Shown here piece by piece: positions 36,553-43,521 of a stretch of DNA of 64,000 nt. This stretch comes from Pseudoflavitalea sp. G-6-1-2 (GTDB lineage: Bacteria; Bacteroidota; Bacteroidia; Chitinophagales; Chitinophagaceae), in contig NZ_JABBGB010000001.1 in NCBI RefSeq assembly GCF_012927185.1, positions 1,550,001 to 1,614,000 of the forward strand, given 5' to 3'. Each line of letters begins with the position of its first letter. The first letter of the stretch is position 1. The notes below the pieces were generated by a model. It saw nothing but the letters and a program-made list of their open reading frames with translations, was not told the DNA's origin and searched no databases. The position numbers and the translations under genes are program-made.

Positions 36553-37329
36553 TCAGTAATATTTGAATGTAAACAATATCTTATCAGTTGGGCCTCTTTG
36601 AATTTTTCTGATCAACCGGTTTTTACTGTCGTAATCATTTACGTAGTTGGTGATGGTACCGTAAGGAGGATTATTCACAAAATCTGATATGCTGTTTCTT
36701 TTGTTGTTCCAATATTCATCGAATGACTCTTCAACAAAAATTACTTCGATGCCATGGATGGCAGCGAGGGGATTGAGCAGGGTGTCGTTTGAAAATGATT
36801 TCTGACTTCTTGAGCTGTTACTCCTGCTGATCCATTCCTTCAGCCCTATTTTGTTGGGATAATAATTGAAAGTGTCAGTTTCATGAAACCCAAATTCATT
36901 GCTTTTGGTTCGTACATGAAGATCTCCTGCATCATTGTACTGATGTGTGTAGTGAGTGGTTGGTGAATAGTACACGTACAATTGATAATCGTACGATTTG
37001 ATCTGCCCTTTGTTGTTGTACTGCACGTTCTTTCTCGATGAAAGCAATTTTCCGTTCTGCCATAGTGAAGATGAATCGATGTATTTGCCACGATGCGATA
37101 CTCGGTACGTGTAAGGGAAGCTACCCGGATCACGCGCTACTACTGAATCTACATAACCTAACTTGTCGTAATAAAAGTTGTAGACCCGGGCGTCTCTGGT
37201 AAATTCTTTCAGTCTGAAATTCTTGTCGGTGCCGCCACCTCCTCCATGAATTACATCCCATATTTTATCGCAGGATGCGAATAAGAGTACTGCCAGCATC
37301 GCTGCCATTAGTTGTTTCCAATGTTTCAT
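36553..37329 (-). CDS. Predicted lipoprotein of unknown function (DUF4595-like)
   Basis: 258 residues from the ATG at 37329, which opens a lipoprotein signal peptide (MKHWKQLMAAMLAVLLFASC) with a cysteine at residue 20. A glycine run (HGGGGGTDKN) follows. The rest is built of short beta strands with YYD, YNNKGQI and YNDAGDL turns (VQYNNKGQIKSYDYQLY), resembling YD-repeat-like lipoproteins of Bacteroidota. No catalytic motif is seen. Its role is unknown. The 286 bases between it and the next gene contain only the terminator at 37561-37595. Confidence 0.75.
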   Translation of the reverse strand: MKHWKQLMAAMLAVLLFASCDKIWDVIHGGGGGTDKNFRLKEFTRDARVYNFYYDKLGYVDSVVARDPGSFPYTYRVSHRGKYIDSSSLWQNGKLLSSRKNVQYNNKGQIKSYDYQLYVYYSPTTHYTHQYNDAGDLHVRTKSNEFGFHETDTFNYYPNKIGLKEWISRSNSSRSQKSFSNDTLLNPLAAIHGIEVIFVEESFDEYWNNKRNSISDFVNNPPYGTITNYVNDYDSKNRLIRKIQRGPTDKILFTFKYY

Positions 37330-37560
37330 AATTGTTTCAGGTTTATGTATTGAAGTAAAAAACAAGATAACCGGATGATTCAGCCGGAGCGGTTGCATTA
37401 CAGGAATGGATGATTACCGAGGGTGGGAATTAACAGCACAGTGGAGGAGGGGAATGCAAAGCTAGGCAATAGCCGTGTAGGAGTAGTGCGGGTTGCCGCT
37501 GTTTGCACCTGTGGCGGAGAATGAGTTTGCTCAGTAGTTCGTTTAGGATGATGAAAGCAC

Positions 37561-37595
37561 AAAAAAAAGAGCTGCCTGATTTCAGACAGCTCTTT
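37561..37595 (-). terminator. Terminator of the thioredoxin-like gene
   Basis: On the minus strand a 14-bp stem (37582-37595 with 37566-37579) with one mismatch and a short loop ends in eight T residues (the A run at 37561-37568). Confidence 0.85.
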
Positions 37596-37615
37596 CCATC
37601 ATTCACTATTCTTAT

Positions 37616-38230
37616 TTATGATTCGATGAGCAGTTTCAGCAGCTCGCGCTGTGTGCTCTGTGTTTTGTCTTTTGCATACCATGCATGCAGCTCAGTAGAG
37701 ATGGCGCTGTAGTCCATGCCTTCTGCCCGCATCTTCTTGTAGAGTTCCTGCAATACAGTGGGTCTGGGACCCCAGTTGAATTTTTCTTCCAGAGTTTCCG
37801 TATCGAGTACAATCAGTTTGGGGATGCTTCTGCTGGTACCGTCGGTGAGGTACTGATCCATCAGATCGAGGTTCTCGTCGCGCAATACCAGTTTCAGTTG
37901 AATAAGTGGATTATGTTCTGCTATCGCATTCAGAACCGGAACAATCTGCGAGGCATCGCCACACCATCCTTCGGTGATCACCAGCCAGGTCTGCGGGCGG
38001 TTGATGGCCTGCAGTGCGGTGCGTAATTCAGGCAGCAGTTGTATGGTCTTATCGATACGCTGCATGCGCTGTACATTCAGTTTGGTGTAGGCGGCAAAGG
38101 CTTCCGATTGTTGTGGACCGGTTACCTTTCCTTCGAGCAAAAGGTTGTCTATAAGTTCGCGATAGGCAGTGTAATCCATTGCACTGTCGATGTACTTCCT
38201 GTCGATCGTTTTTCTGTTCGTTGCAATCAT
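37616..38230 (-). CDS. Thioredoxin-fold protein (Thioredoxin_9 type)
   Basis: 204 residues from the ATG at 38230. The central thioredoxin fold holds an unusual active-site-like motif, EGWCGDASQIVPVL, in place of WCGPC; the second cysteine is absent, so it is not a normal disulfide oxidoreductase. Another landmark is SRSIPKLIVLDTETLE, which carries the cis-proline. This type is common in Bacteroidota and Firmicutes, and its function is not known. It is preceded on the same strand by the NmrA-like gene 57 bases upstream, and is closed by a terminator. Confidence 0.85.
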   Translation of the reverse strand: MIATNRKTIDRKYIDSAMDYTAYRELIDNLLLEGKVTGPQQSEAFAAYTKLNVQRMQRIDKTIQLLPELRTALQAINRPQTWLVITEGWCGDASQIVPVLNAIAEHNPLIQLKLVLRDENLDLMDQYLTDGTSRSIPKLIVLDTETLEEKFNWGPRPTVLQELYKKMRAEGMDYSAISTELHAWYAKDKTQSTQRELLKLLIES

Positions 38231-38287
38231 GATGAATGGATTAATGTTGTTCAAAAATATATTCTTTTTGCAATTGAGGCAGCTGCA

Positions 38288-39178
38288 TTATGCATTGTAG
38301 GCGGCTGCAAACTCAATGGCGAAATCTTTCAGTTTTGTTTTACCCAGTACGCGATTGGGTTGTTTGAAATAATCTTCGTTGATGATACCGCTTTGGATAC
38401 CTGTTCCCATTTCAACATAGTTCTGTGCGAGGTTTTCGCCAAGTCCTGCGCCAAGCATGCCCTGAAACGCCTGATCGTCGGGGAATTGCACCCAGGGGAT
38501 TCCGGGTTTGCCTACTGCATTGCCGATTTCGGTTGCAATCTGGTCTGTGCCTACTTCGTCACTGGCGATATACACATGCGAGTGTCCTTTGAAATCGAGT
38601 GCCAGCAATGCTTTTGCTGCAACTTCCGCGATATCCGATGGATGAACGATGGGGAACTTACCAGCAGCAAGACTGAAGTTGCTACCGATAATATTTGCGT
38701 TCCTGATCAGCGCCAGATTAGCCAATAAGTTATAATAGAAGTAAGCGGGGCGAAGATGGAGGATGTTCACATCATCCAGTTTATTCAGCTCCAGTTCTCC
38801 GAAATGCAGTCCATTGATTGGACCCGCTCCGTTCGTAAGATGCGCGCCGACGCTGCTCAGGTTCACCACATTTTTTACGCCCGATGCTTTGATCGCTTCT
38901 GCGTATCGTGTATCGGTAGCGTGGATATGAGCTTTGAGATCCGCTGCTCCGTAATCGGGCGGAACCATCGTGTACACTGCATCTTTTCCTTCGAAAACCG
39001 AAGTAAGAAATGCTACATCATTCACAGAGCCGATAGCAGCTTTGGCGCCTTTGTCTGTAAGCACTTTCAGGTTTTCAGCTGATCTTCCGATAACGGTTAC
39101 TTCATGTCCTGCTGCCAGTAATGCCAGTGCCAGTGGTTTTGATATATGGCCTGCGGCCCCTGTAATTGCATATTTCAT
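38288..39178 (-). CDS. NmrA-like NAD(P)-binding oxidoreductase
   Basis: 296 residues of an atypical short-chain dehydrogenase fold. The N-terminal nucleotide motif is YAITGAAGHISKPLALALLA, giving G-x-x-G-x-I. The loop VIGRSAENLKVLTDKGA should carry the NADP-contacting arginine. Family members include NmrA and NAD(P)H:quinone oxidoreductase QorB-like proteins, which either sense redox state or reduce quinones. The MarR gene directly upstream and a palindrome in the gap (39233-39244) suggest this gene is MarR controlled, as is common for stress-linked reductases. Confidence 0.87.
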   Translation of the reverse strand: MKYAITGAAGHISKPLALALLAAGHEVTVIGRSAENLKVLTDKGAKAAIGSVNDVAFLTSVFEGKDAVYTMVPPDYGAADLKAHIHATDTRYAEAIKASGVKNVVNLSSVGAHLTNGAGPINGLHFGELELNKLDDVNILHLRPAYFYYNLLANLALIRNANIIGSNFSLAAGKFPIVHPSDIAEVAAKALLALDFKGHSHVYIASDEVGTDQIATEIGNAVGKPGIPWVQFPDDQAFQGMLGAGLGENLAQNYVEMGTGIQSGIINEDYFKQPNRVLGKTKLKDFAIEFAAAYNA

Positions 39179-39232
39179 GTCTCTCAGAATTTTTAGTGGT
39201 TGTGATTTAAAATAGTGTTGTGTTTATATTAT

Positions 39233-39244
39233 TTGTATATACAA
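39233..39244. promoter_or_regulatory. Probable MarR operator in front of the NmrA-like gene
   Basis: TTGTATATACAA is a perfect 12-base palindrome in the gap between the marR stop and the NmrA-like start. It matches the site upstream of marR (39748-39763): TTTGTATATACAAG against TTTGTATATGCAAA. Confidence 0.65.
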
Positions 39245-39262
39245 GTATTGAGGCAAAAAAAA

Positions 39263-39691
39263 TTAAGGATCGAGTTTGTCGGCCATATTGGCCATTGTGC
39301 GGGTCAGTTTATCACATTCTTCCTTGCCCAGAATTGCGTAATACTTAGTGGTGAATTCTGTGGCGCACGCGATCAGTTTAGGAAAAAGTTCTTTTGCTTT
39401 TGGAGTAGGATATACGTTGGTGATCTTGCCTTCATTGGTTCTTACCACCAGTTTTCTGCTCTCCAGTTTTTCGATCAAACGCGTAATGGTAGAGGGTGTC
39501 AGCCGAAGCTGCCCTGCGAGCGAACCGGGTTGCATGCCGGGTTCTTCCACTACCAGCATCAGCAGATAAGCATGGCTGGGTGAAAGATCTACCTTCTTCC
39601 AAACATCGATCGATAGTTTCTCTACTACGCGGGCGAGTGCGTTGGAAGCGAAGTACATGCATTGTTTGTATTTGCTCTCTGAGGCTTTCAT
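39263..39691 (-). CDS. MarR-family transcriptional regulator
   Basis: 142 residues with the winged helix-turn-helix of MarR: LSPSHAYLLMLVVEEPGMQP, SLAGQLRLTPSTITRLIEKL as the recognition region, then the wing SRKLVVRTNEGKITNVYPT. Dimerisation helices lie at both ends. MarR repressors bind palindromes and leave DNA on binding phenolics or on oxidation; a single cysteine pair (C11 and C111 approximately) is present. Two matching palindromes flank its gene, one over its own promoter-like box and one before the NmrA-like gene, so it probably represses both itself and the reductase. Confidence 0.92.
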   Translation of the reverse strand: MKASESKYKQCMYFASNALARVVEKLSIDVWKKVDLSPSHAYLLMLVVEEPGMQPGSLAGQLRLTPSTITRLIEKLESRKLVVRTNEGKITNVYPTPKAKELFPKLIACATEFTTKYYAILGKEECDKLTRTMANMADKLDP

Positions 39692-39731
39692 TGCTGAGTG
39701 TAATGCGGGGGCTTATTCCCGAATGACTATG

Positions 39732-39739
39732 CAAATGTA
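39732..39739 (-). promoter_or_regulatory. -7 promoter element of marR
   Basis: On the minus strand TACATTTG (TAnnTTTG), with a TTTG -33 element at 39762-39759 and a spacer of exactly 19 bases. It lies 40 bases before the marR ATG. Confidence 0.65.
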
Positions 39740-39747
39740 CAACTAAT

Positions 39748-39763
39748 ATTTGTATATGCAAAT
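39748..39763. promoter_or_regulatory. Probable MarR autoregulatory operator
   Basis: ATTTGTATATGCAAAT is a 16-base palindrome with one mismatched pair. It covers the -33 TTTG of the marR promoter, so occupation would block RNA polymerase. Confidence 0.65.
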
Positions 39764-39906
39764 GTTAAAAACCTGATTGAGTTATTGGGAATAGCGTTGG
39801 CGGCCATGAACCTTAGCAACTGCTATGACCTCTTTGCATACAGATTTGAGCTCCATGCATCAGACTGATAATTATTAACCATTGAGGAGGCTGTGTATGC
39901 TAATGA

Positions 39907-40059
39907 GGCCGGTGAGGGGATTGCGATTCGAGGTAGTGAAATCTGCCGGGCAGCGTTATGTCTCCGATGAGCTGTTGCATGGAGGATGGGGCAATAGAAT
40001 AGATCCGGGGTGCCGCGCAACAGATTTCAAGACCTCTCATCGCATCCCCATCCCCGGCC
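39907..40059 (+). repeat. Hairpin element copy R1
   Basis: 153 nt. Outer arms at 39907-39927 and 40039-40059 pair over 19 bp with one mismatch and two single-base bulges (GGCCGG/CCGGCC, GGGGAT/ATCCCC, GCGAT/ATCGC). A short GAGGT/ACCTC stem follows, then an inner 8-bp stem GAAATCTG (39938-39945) with CAGATTTC (40021-40028). The 75-nt core begins CCGGGCAGCG, holds TGTCTCCGATGAGCTG and ends CGCGCAA. It shares this core with R2, R3 and R4, but not the outer arm sequence. Confidence 0.8.
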
Positions 40060-40119
40060 CTGTCCCGCTGAATATGTAACAGTTCTGCTGTTTAATTCCT
40101 GCTTTATCAACCATTCGCA

Positions 40120-40264
40120 GCAAAGAGATATTCAGACAATGGCCTTAAAATCTGTTGCACGAAAGCTGGATATTCTTCCAATGCTTCATCCTTCTTACCC
40201 AATGTTCATCGGAGACACATCTCTGTCCGGCAGATCTTTAGACAGTGTCTGAATATCCCTTTGC
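40120..40264 (-). repeat. Hairpin element copy R2
   Basis: 145 nt, core on the minus strand. Outer arms 40120-40138 and 40246-40264 form 19 pairs; the only non-Watson-Crick pair is G-U when read on the core strand (A-C on the other). The inner stem is AAGATCTG with CAGATTTT, again with a single G-U on the core strand. The 76-nt core begins CCGGACAGAG, holds TGTGTCTCCGATGAAC and ends CTTTCGTGCAA. It lies in sense 39 nt after the stop codon of the glutamine amidotransferase gene. Confidence 0.85.
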
Positions 40265-40303
40265 AAAGAAGCCAAAGAAGTTTTTCAAGAATAATGTATC
40301 TTC

Positions 40304-40993
40304 TCAAATCATTTCAAACGCATCGAGGAATTTCGCAAAGTATGCCTGCGTAGCGGCTGCATGTGTCTCCGTAAGATGCAGAATGGTAGCTTCAGATTGA
40401 ATGAACGGTGCGTCGGTGAGTTCTTCACGGCCATGTTGCAGCATCTGCTGTGCAAGCGGCGCATCCACTTCCATATGAAACTGCAGTGCAGCGAAATTGT
40501 TGCCAATCACATAACCCTGATTGGCGCAGGCAGCTGTTTCGAAGAGACGGATTGCATTGGAAGGCAGTTCAAATGTATCTCCATGCCAGTGAAAAACTGT
40601 AACTGAAGAGGGAAAACCCTGTGTAAGCGGATGTTCGGGATGCAATACCGAAACCGGCATCCAGCCGATCTCTTTTTCGGGGTTGCGGTACACGCGCGCA
40701 CCGAGCACATCGGCGATCAGCTGTGAACCGAGACAAATGCCCAGCACTTTCTTTCCTGCATCGATACATTCCCTGATGAATGTTTTTTCTGCAGCCAGCC
40801 AGCTGAATTCCGCTTCGTCGTGCACGCCCATCGGTCCGCCCATCACCACCAGCCAGTCGAGACTTTGCGGCGAAGGAAATACTGCTTCTTCATACAACTT
40901 CGTAAAACCGGTGCTATGCTGTTTGGATGCTGCCCAGTTCAGCAGGAAACCGGGGCTTTCAAAAGGAACATGCTGTATAAAATGTATGTGCAT
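40304..40993 (-). CDS. Class I glutamine amidotransferase-like protein
   Basis: 229 residues of the GATase1 fold. The nucleophilic cysteine is in KKVLGICLGSQLIAD, the histidine in AALQFHMEVD, and the WHGDTFELP segment is the usual substrate-loop motif. The oxyanion strand WLVVMGGPMGVHDE is clear. This resembles GMP synthase subunit-like stand-alone amidotransferases of the GuaA/YfeJ type, where the amido acceptor is unknown. The start at 40993 is 48 bases from the divergent ruvB start. Hairpin copy R2 sits in the 3' flank. Confidence 0.87.
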   Translation of the reverse strand: MHIHFIQHVPFESPGFLLNWAASKQHSTGFTKLYEEAVFPSPQSLDWLVVMGGPMGVHDEAEFSWLAAEKTFIRECIDAGKKVLGICLGSQLIADVLGARVYRNPEKEIGWMPVSVLHPEHPLTQGFPSSVTVFHWHGDTFELPSNAIRLFETAACANQGYVIGNNFAALQFHMEVDAPLAQQMLQHGREELTDAPFIQSEATILHLTETHAAATQAYFAKFLDAFEMI

Positions 40994-41006
40994 GGGTATA
41001 CTGCCT

Positions 41007-41014
41007 TACTTTTG
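41007..41014 (+). promoter_or_regulatory. -7 promoter element of ruvB
   Basis: TACTTTTG (TAnnTTTG) lies 27 bases before the ruvB ATG, in the short gap shared with the divergent amidotransferase gene. Confidence 0.5.
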
Positions 41015-41041
41015 TGTAGATTTACAAAGTTGCTGAAATAA

Positions 41042-42067
41042 ATGGCCAATCCAAACTTAAATACAGAGAAGGGCCCGCAAAGTGCGGCGGACAAGGAGTT
41101 TGAAAATAATATCAGACCCAGGGAGATACTCGATTTTGCGGGACAGAACCAGATCATCGATAACCTCAAGATCTTCATCAAAGCGGCAAAGCTGCGTGGT
41201 GAAGCGCTGGATCATATCCTTTTTCATGGTCCTCCCGGATTAGGTAAAACCACGCTGAGCCGCATTGTGGCCAATGAACTGGGTGTGCAGATCAAAGAAA
41301 CTTCCGGTCCGGTGATAGAGAAACCGGGTGATCTGGCAGGATTGCTCACCAATCTCGAAGCGCACGATGTATTGTTCATCGATGAGATCCATCGGTTGAG
41401 TACCGTGGTAGAAGAATATCTCTATGCCGCGATGGAAGATTACCGGTTGGATATCATGATCGACAGCGGTCCCAATGCACGCAGCATTCAGATCAATCTG
41501 AATCCTTTTACGCTGATTGGCGCAACCACGCGCAGCGGTTTGCTCACAGCTCCGTTATTGTCGCGCTTCGGCATCAAATCGCGACTCGAATATTACAATG
41601 CAGATACCCTGAAAGCGATCGTGCTTCGCTCCTCAGGCATACTCAATACAAAGATCACTTCCGACGCGGCAGGTGAGATTGCCAGAAGAAGCCGCGGTAC
41701 GCCGCGGATCGCAAACGGATTGCTTCGCCGCGTGCGCGATTTTGCACAGGTGCTCGGCAATGGAGTGATCGATCTCGGCATTACCCAGCACGCACTGAAA
41801 GCGCTGAATGTAGACGAACACGGACTCGATGAAATGGATAACCGCATTCTGTTGACCATCATCGAAAAATTCAAAGGTGGGCCTGTAGGCATCACTACCA
41901 TTGCAACGGCAGTAGGTGAAGAAACAGGAACGCTGGAAGAAGTGTACGAGCCGTTCCTCATTCAGGAAGGTTTCATCAAACGCACGCCCCGCGGGCGCGA
42001 AGCCACTCCTAAAGCATATACGCATCTGGGCAAGGACATCAAGAATGGTCCTACCATGTTGTTCTGA
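41042..42067 (+). CDS. ruvB: Holliday junction branch migration DNA helicase RuvB
   Basis: 341 residues of an AAA+ motor that, with RuvA, drives branch migration. Walker A is [19 protein letters not shown], Walker B is [20 protein letters not shown], and sensor and arginine-finger regions are seen in [20 protein letters not shown]. The C-terminal winged helix carries [21 protein letters not shown], followed by [14 protein letters not shown]. Length and motif order are normal. It is followed by a long bidirectional terminator. Confidence 0.97.
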   Translation: MANPNLNTEKGPQSAADKEFENNIRPREILDFAGQNQIIDNLKIFIKAAKLRGEALDHILFHGPPGLGKTTLSRIVANELGVQIKETSGPVIEKPGDLAGLLTNLEAHDVLFIDEIHRLSTVVEEYLYAAMEDYRLDIMIDSGPNARSIQINLNPFTLIGATTRSGLLTAPLLSRFGIKSRLEYYNADTLKAIVLRSSGILNTKITSDAAGEIARRSRGTPRIANGLLRRVRDFAQVLGNGVIDLGITQHALKALNVDEHGLDEMDNRILLTIIEKFKGGPVGITTIATAVGEETGTLEEVYEPFLIQEGFIKRTPRGREATPKAYTHLGKDIKNGPTMLF

Positions 42068-42081
42068 TAAGCTATCGCATA

Positions 42082-42121
42082 AAAGAGAATGGCGACTGAA
42101 ACTTCAGTCGCCATTCTCTTT
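42082..42121. terminator. Bidirectional terminator between ruvB and the response regulator gene
   Basis: A perfect 19-bp inverted repeat (42082-42100 with 42103-42121) with AAAGAG and CTCTTT ends, 14 bases after the ruvB stop and 15 before the end of the convergent gene. Confidence 0.85.
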
Positions 42122-42136
42122 ATGTATAAGTGAGTG

Positions 42137-42838
42137 TTAAGCTACAGGAACAACCAGTCTGAAACCATTGCCGTGAATGTTCACGATCTCGATGGTATCA
42201 TCTTCTTTCAGGTACTTTCTCAGCTTGGCAATGTACACGTCCATGCTTCGGCCGTTGAAGTAAGTATCGCTGCCCCAGATCTTCTTGAGCGCCTGCTCTC
42301 TTGGAAGCAGATCGTTCATATGTTCTGCCAGCATTTTCAGCAGTTCATTCTCTTTGGGAGAAAGAGTCTGCATTTTGCCTGCATGGCTGAGCTCGCGCAG
42401 TTTGGGATTGAAGTGGTAGCTGGCGAGATCGTATTCTTTGTTCTCCTGCTCTTTGCTCACCTCTTCGTTGCGTTTGAGGATGGCTTTGATTTTGAGCAGC
42501 AGTACTTCGCTGTCGAATGGTTTGGTGATATAATCATCTGCACCCAGTTTGTAGCCCTGGATGATATCTTCCTTCATTGTTTTTGCGCTGAGGAAGAAGA
42601 GAGGAATATCAGGATCTACGTCGCGGATCTCTTCTGCGAGCGTGAAGCCATCCATATGTGGCATCATGATGTCGAGCAGACAGAGATCGAATTTTTCACG
42701 CTGGAAGGCGGCCAGTCCGAGGCGACCGTCCCTTTCAAGTGTTACGTCAAAATCGTTCAGTTCGAGGTAATTCTTCAACACACTGCCCAGGTTCGTATCG
42801 TCTTCACATAACAATATTTTCGGTTTCTTTCCTTCCAT
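42137..42838 (-). CDS. OmpR/PhoB-family response regulator (RprY-like)
   Basis: 233 residues. The receiver domain has the acidic pair in ILLCEDDTNLG, the phosphate-accepting aspartate D56 in LCLLDIMMPHMDG, and lysine in the DDYITKPFDSEV segment. The C-terminal winged helix (LSPKENELLKMLAEHMNDLL, SMDVYIAKLRKYLKEDD, VNIHGNGFRLVVP) is of the OmpR type. No histidine kinase gene is adjacent, so its partner is elsewhere. RprY in Bacteroides controls oxidative-stress and carbon genes; calling this an RprY orthologue is a guess from similarity of style. Confidence 0.92.
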   Translation of the reverse strand: MEGKKPKILLCEDDTNLGSVLKNYLELNDFDVTLERDGRLGLAAFQREKFDLCLLDIMMPHMDGFTLAEEIRDVDPDIPLFFLSAKTMKEDIIQGYKLGADDYITKPFDSEVLLLKIKAILKRNEEVSKEQENKEYDLASYHFNPKLRELSHAGKMQTLSPKENELLKMLAEHMNDLLPREQALKKIWGSDTYFNGRSMDVYIAKLRKYLKEDDTIEIVNIHGNGFRLVVPVA

Positions 42839-42934
42839 TGTTGGTAGATTTAGTTCGTATAAAGTGTAAATAAAATTAATTCATTTACCAGTTCCGGCAA
42901 GTGCCGTGTAATATTTTGTTAATAATGAATGAAA

Positions 42935-42968
42935 TGCCCCGGTACAGCTGAATGGCCATACCGGGGCA
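42935..42968 (-). terminator. Hairpin after the small lipoprotein gene
   Basis: TGCCCCGGTA (42935-42944) pairs perfectly with TACCGGGGCA (42959-42968); on the minus strand it is followed by a moderately T-rich run. Confidence 0.65.
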
Positions 42969-42985
42969 GGTATGTTTGAATGATC

Positions 42986-43396
42986 TTATTTTTTGGTAAC
43001 GGAGAATGAGCCGGGATCCGCTGATGGCTGTGTGGTTGATTTGATCACGCCATTCGCCATTTTTGTATTGTTCTCCGTGAGAGTGGCTGTGCAGGCCATT
43101 TTTTCGAGCCCTTTCATGAAGTCGAAGCTCACTTCAACCGATGCCTCGTCCTTGGCCCATTTTCCTGTGAAGGTAAACGGAGTGGGGGCGCCGGGCTTCA
43201 CAAAAACCAGTTCCACTTCGTTCTTTTCTTCCTTGAACTCGATAGTTACTCCATACTTTATCTGTTCGAGGGTTGCCTCGCCCTGCCATTGTGTATTGGC
43301 AAGATTGAAAGGCGCCGCATCTTTGCTCTTCTTGCAGGAAAACAACATCACGGTGCAGATAAGGGCTGCCAGCGGTAAGGCGAATAGTGGCTTCAT
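42986..43396 (-). CDS. Small predicted lipoprotein, lipocalin-like
   Basis: 136 residues with a lipoprotein signal (MKPLFALPLAALICTVMLFS, then C at position 21). The mature part alternates strands in the manner of a small beta barrel: LANTQWQGEATLEQIKYGV, TIEFKEEKNEVELVFV, PFTFTGKWAKDEASVEVSFD. The W-x-G opening resembles lipocalin-like proteins of the phylum (DUF4488 or Lipocalin_4 style). Ligand unknown. It is transcribed away from the HerA-like gene. Confidence 0.75.
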   Translation of the reverse strand: MKPLFALPLAALICTVMLFSCKKSKDAAPFNLANTQWQGEATLEQIKYGVTIEFKEEKNEVELVFVKPGAPTPFTFTGKWAKDEASVEVSFDFMKGLEKMACTATLTENNTKMANGVIKSTTQPSADPGSFSVTKK

Positions 43397-43415
43397 GATC
43401 TTGATTTGTATTGGT

Positions 43416-43423
43416 CAAATTTA
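43416..43423 (-). promoter_or_regulatory. -7 promoter element of the small lipoprotein gene
   Basis: TAAATTTG on the minus strand, 20 bases upstream of the ATG at 43396, matches TAnnTTTG. Confidence 0.5.
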
Positions 43424-43521
43424 GGTATTGATCCGTAAAATTCCCCCTCCGTTGCATCATGGGCAGGCAGGCTATTGAAATGTACACATTTTCAGTAACT
43501 TTCGCAGATCAAAATTCTACT

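Larger units (their letters stand above)
39764..40303. other. 540-base gene-free stretch holding two hairpin elements
   Basis: No credible coding frame. It lies between the marR regulatory region and the 3' end of the glutamine amidotransferase gene. The content is two copies of the hairpin family (39907-40059 and 40120-40264), in opposite orientation with 60 bases between them. The first 140 bases hold no structure I can recognise. Confidence 0.7.
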
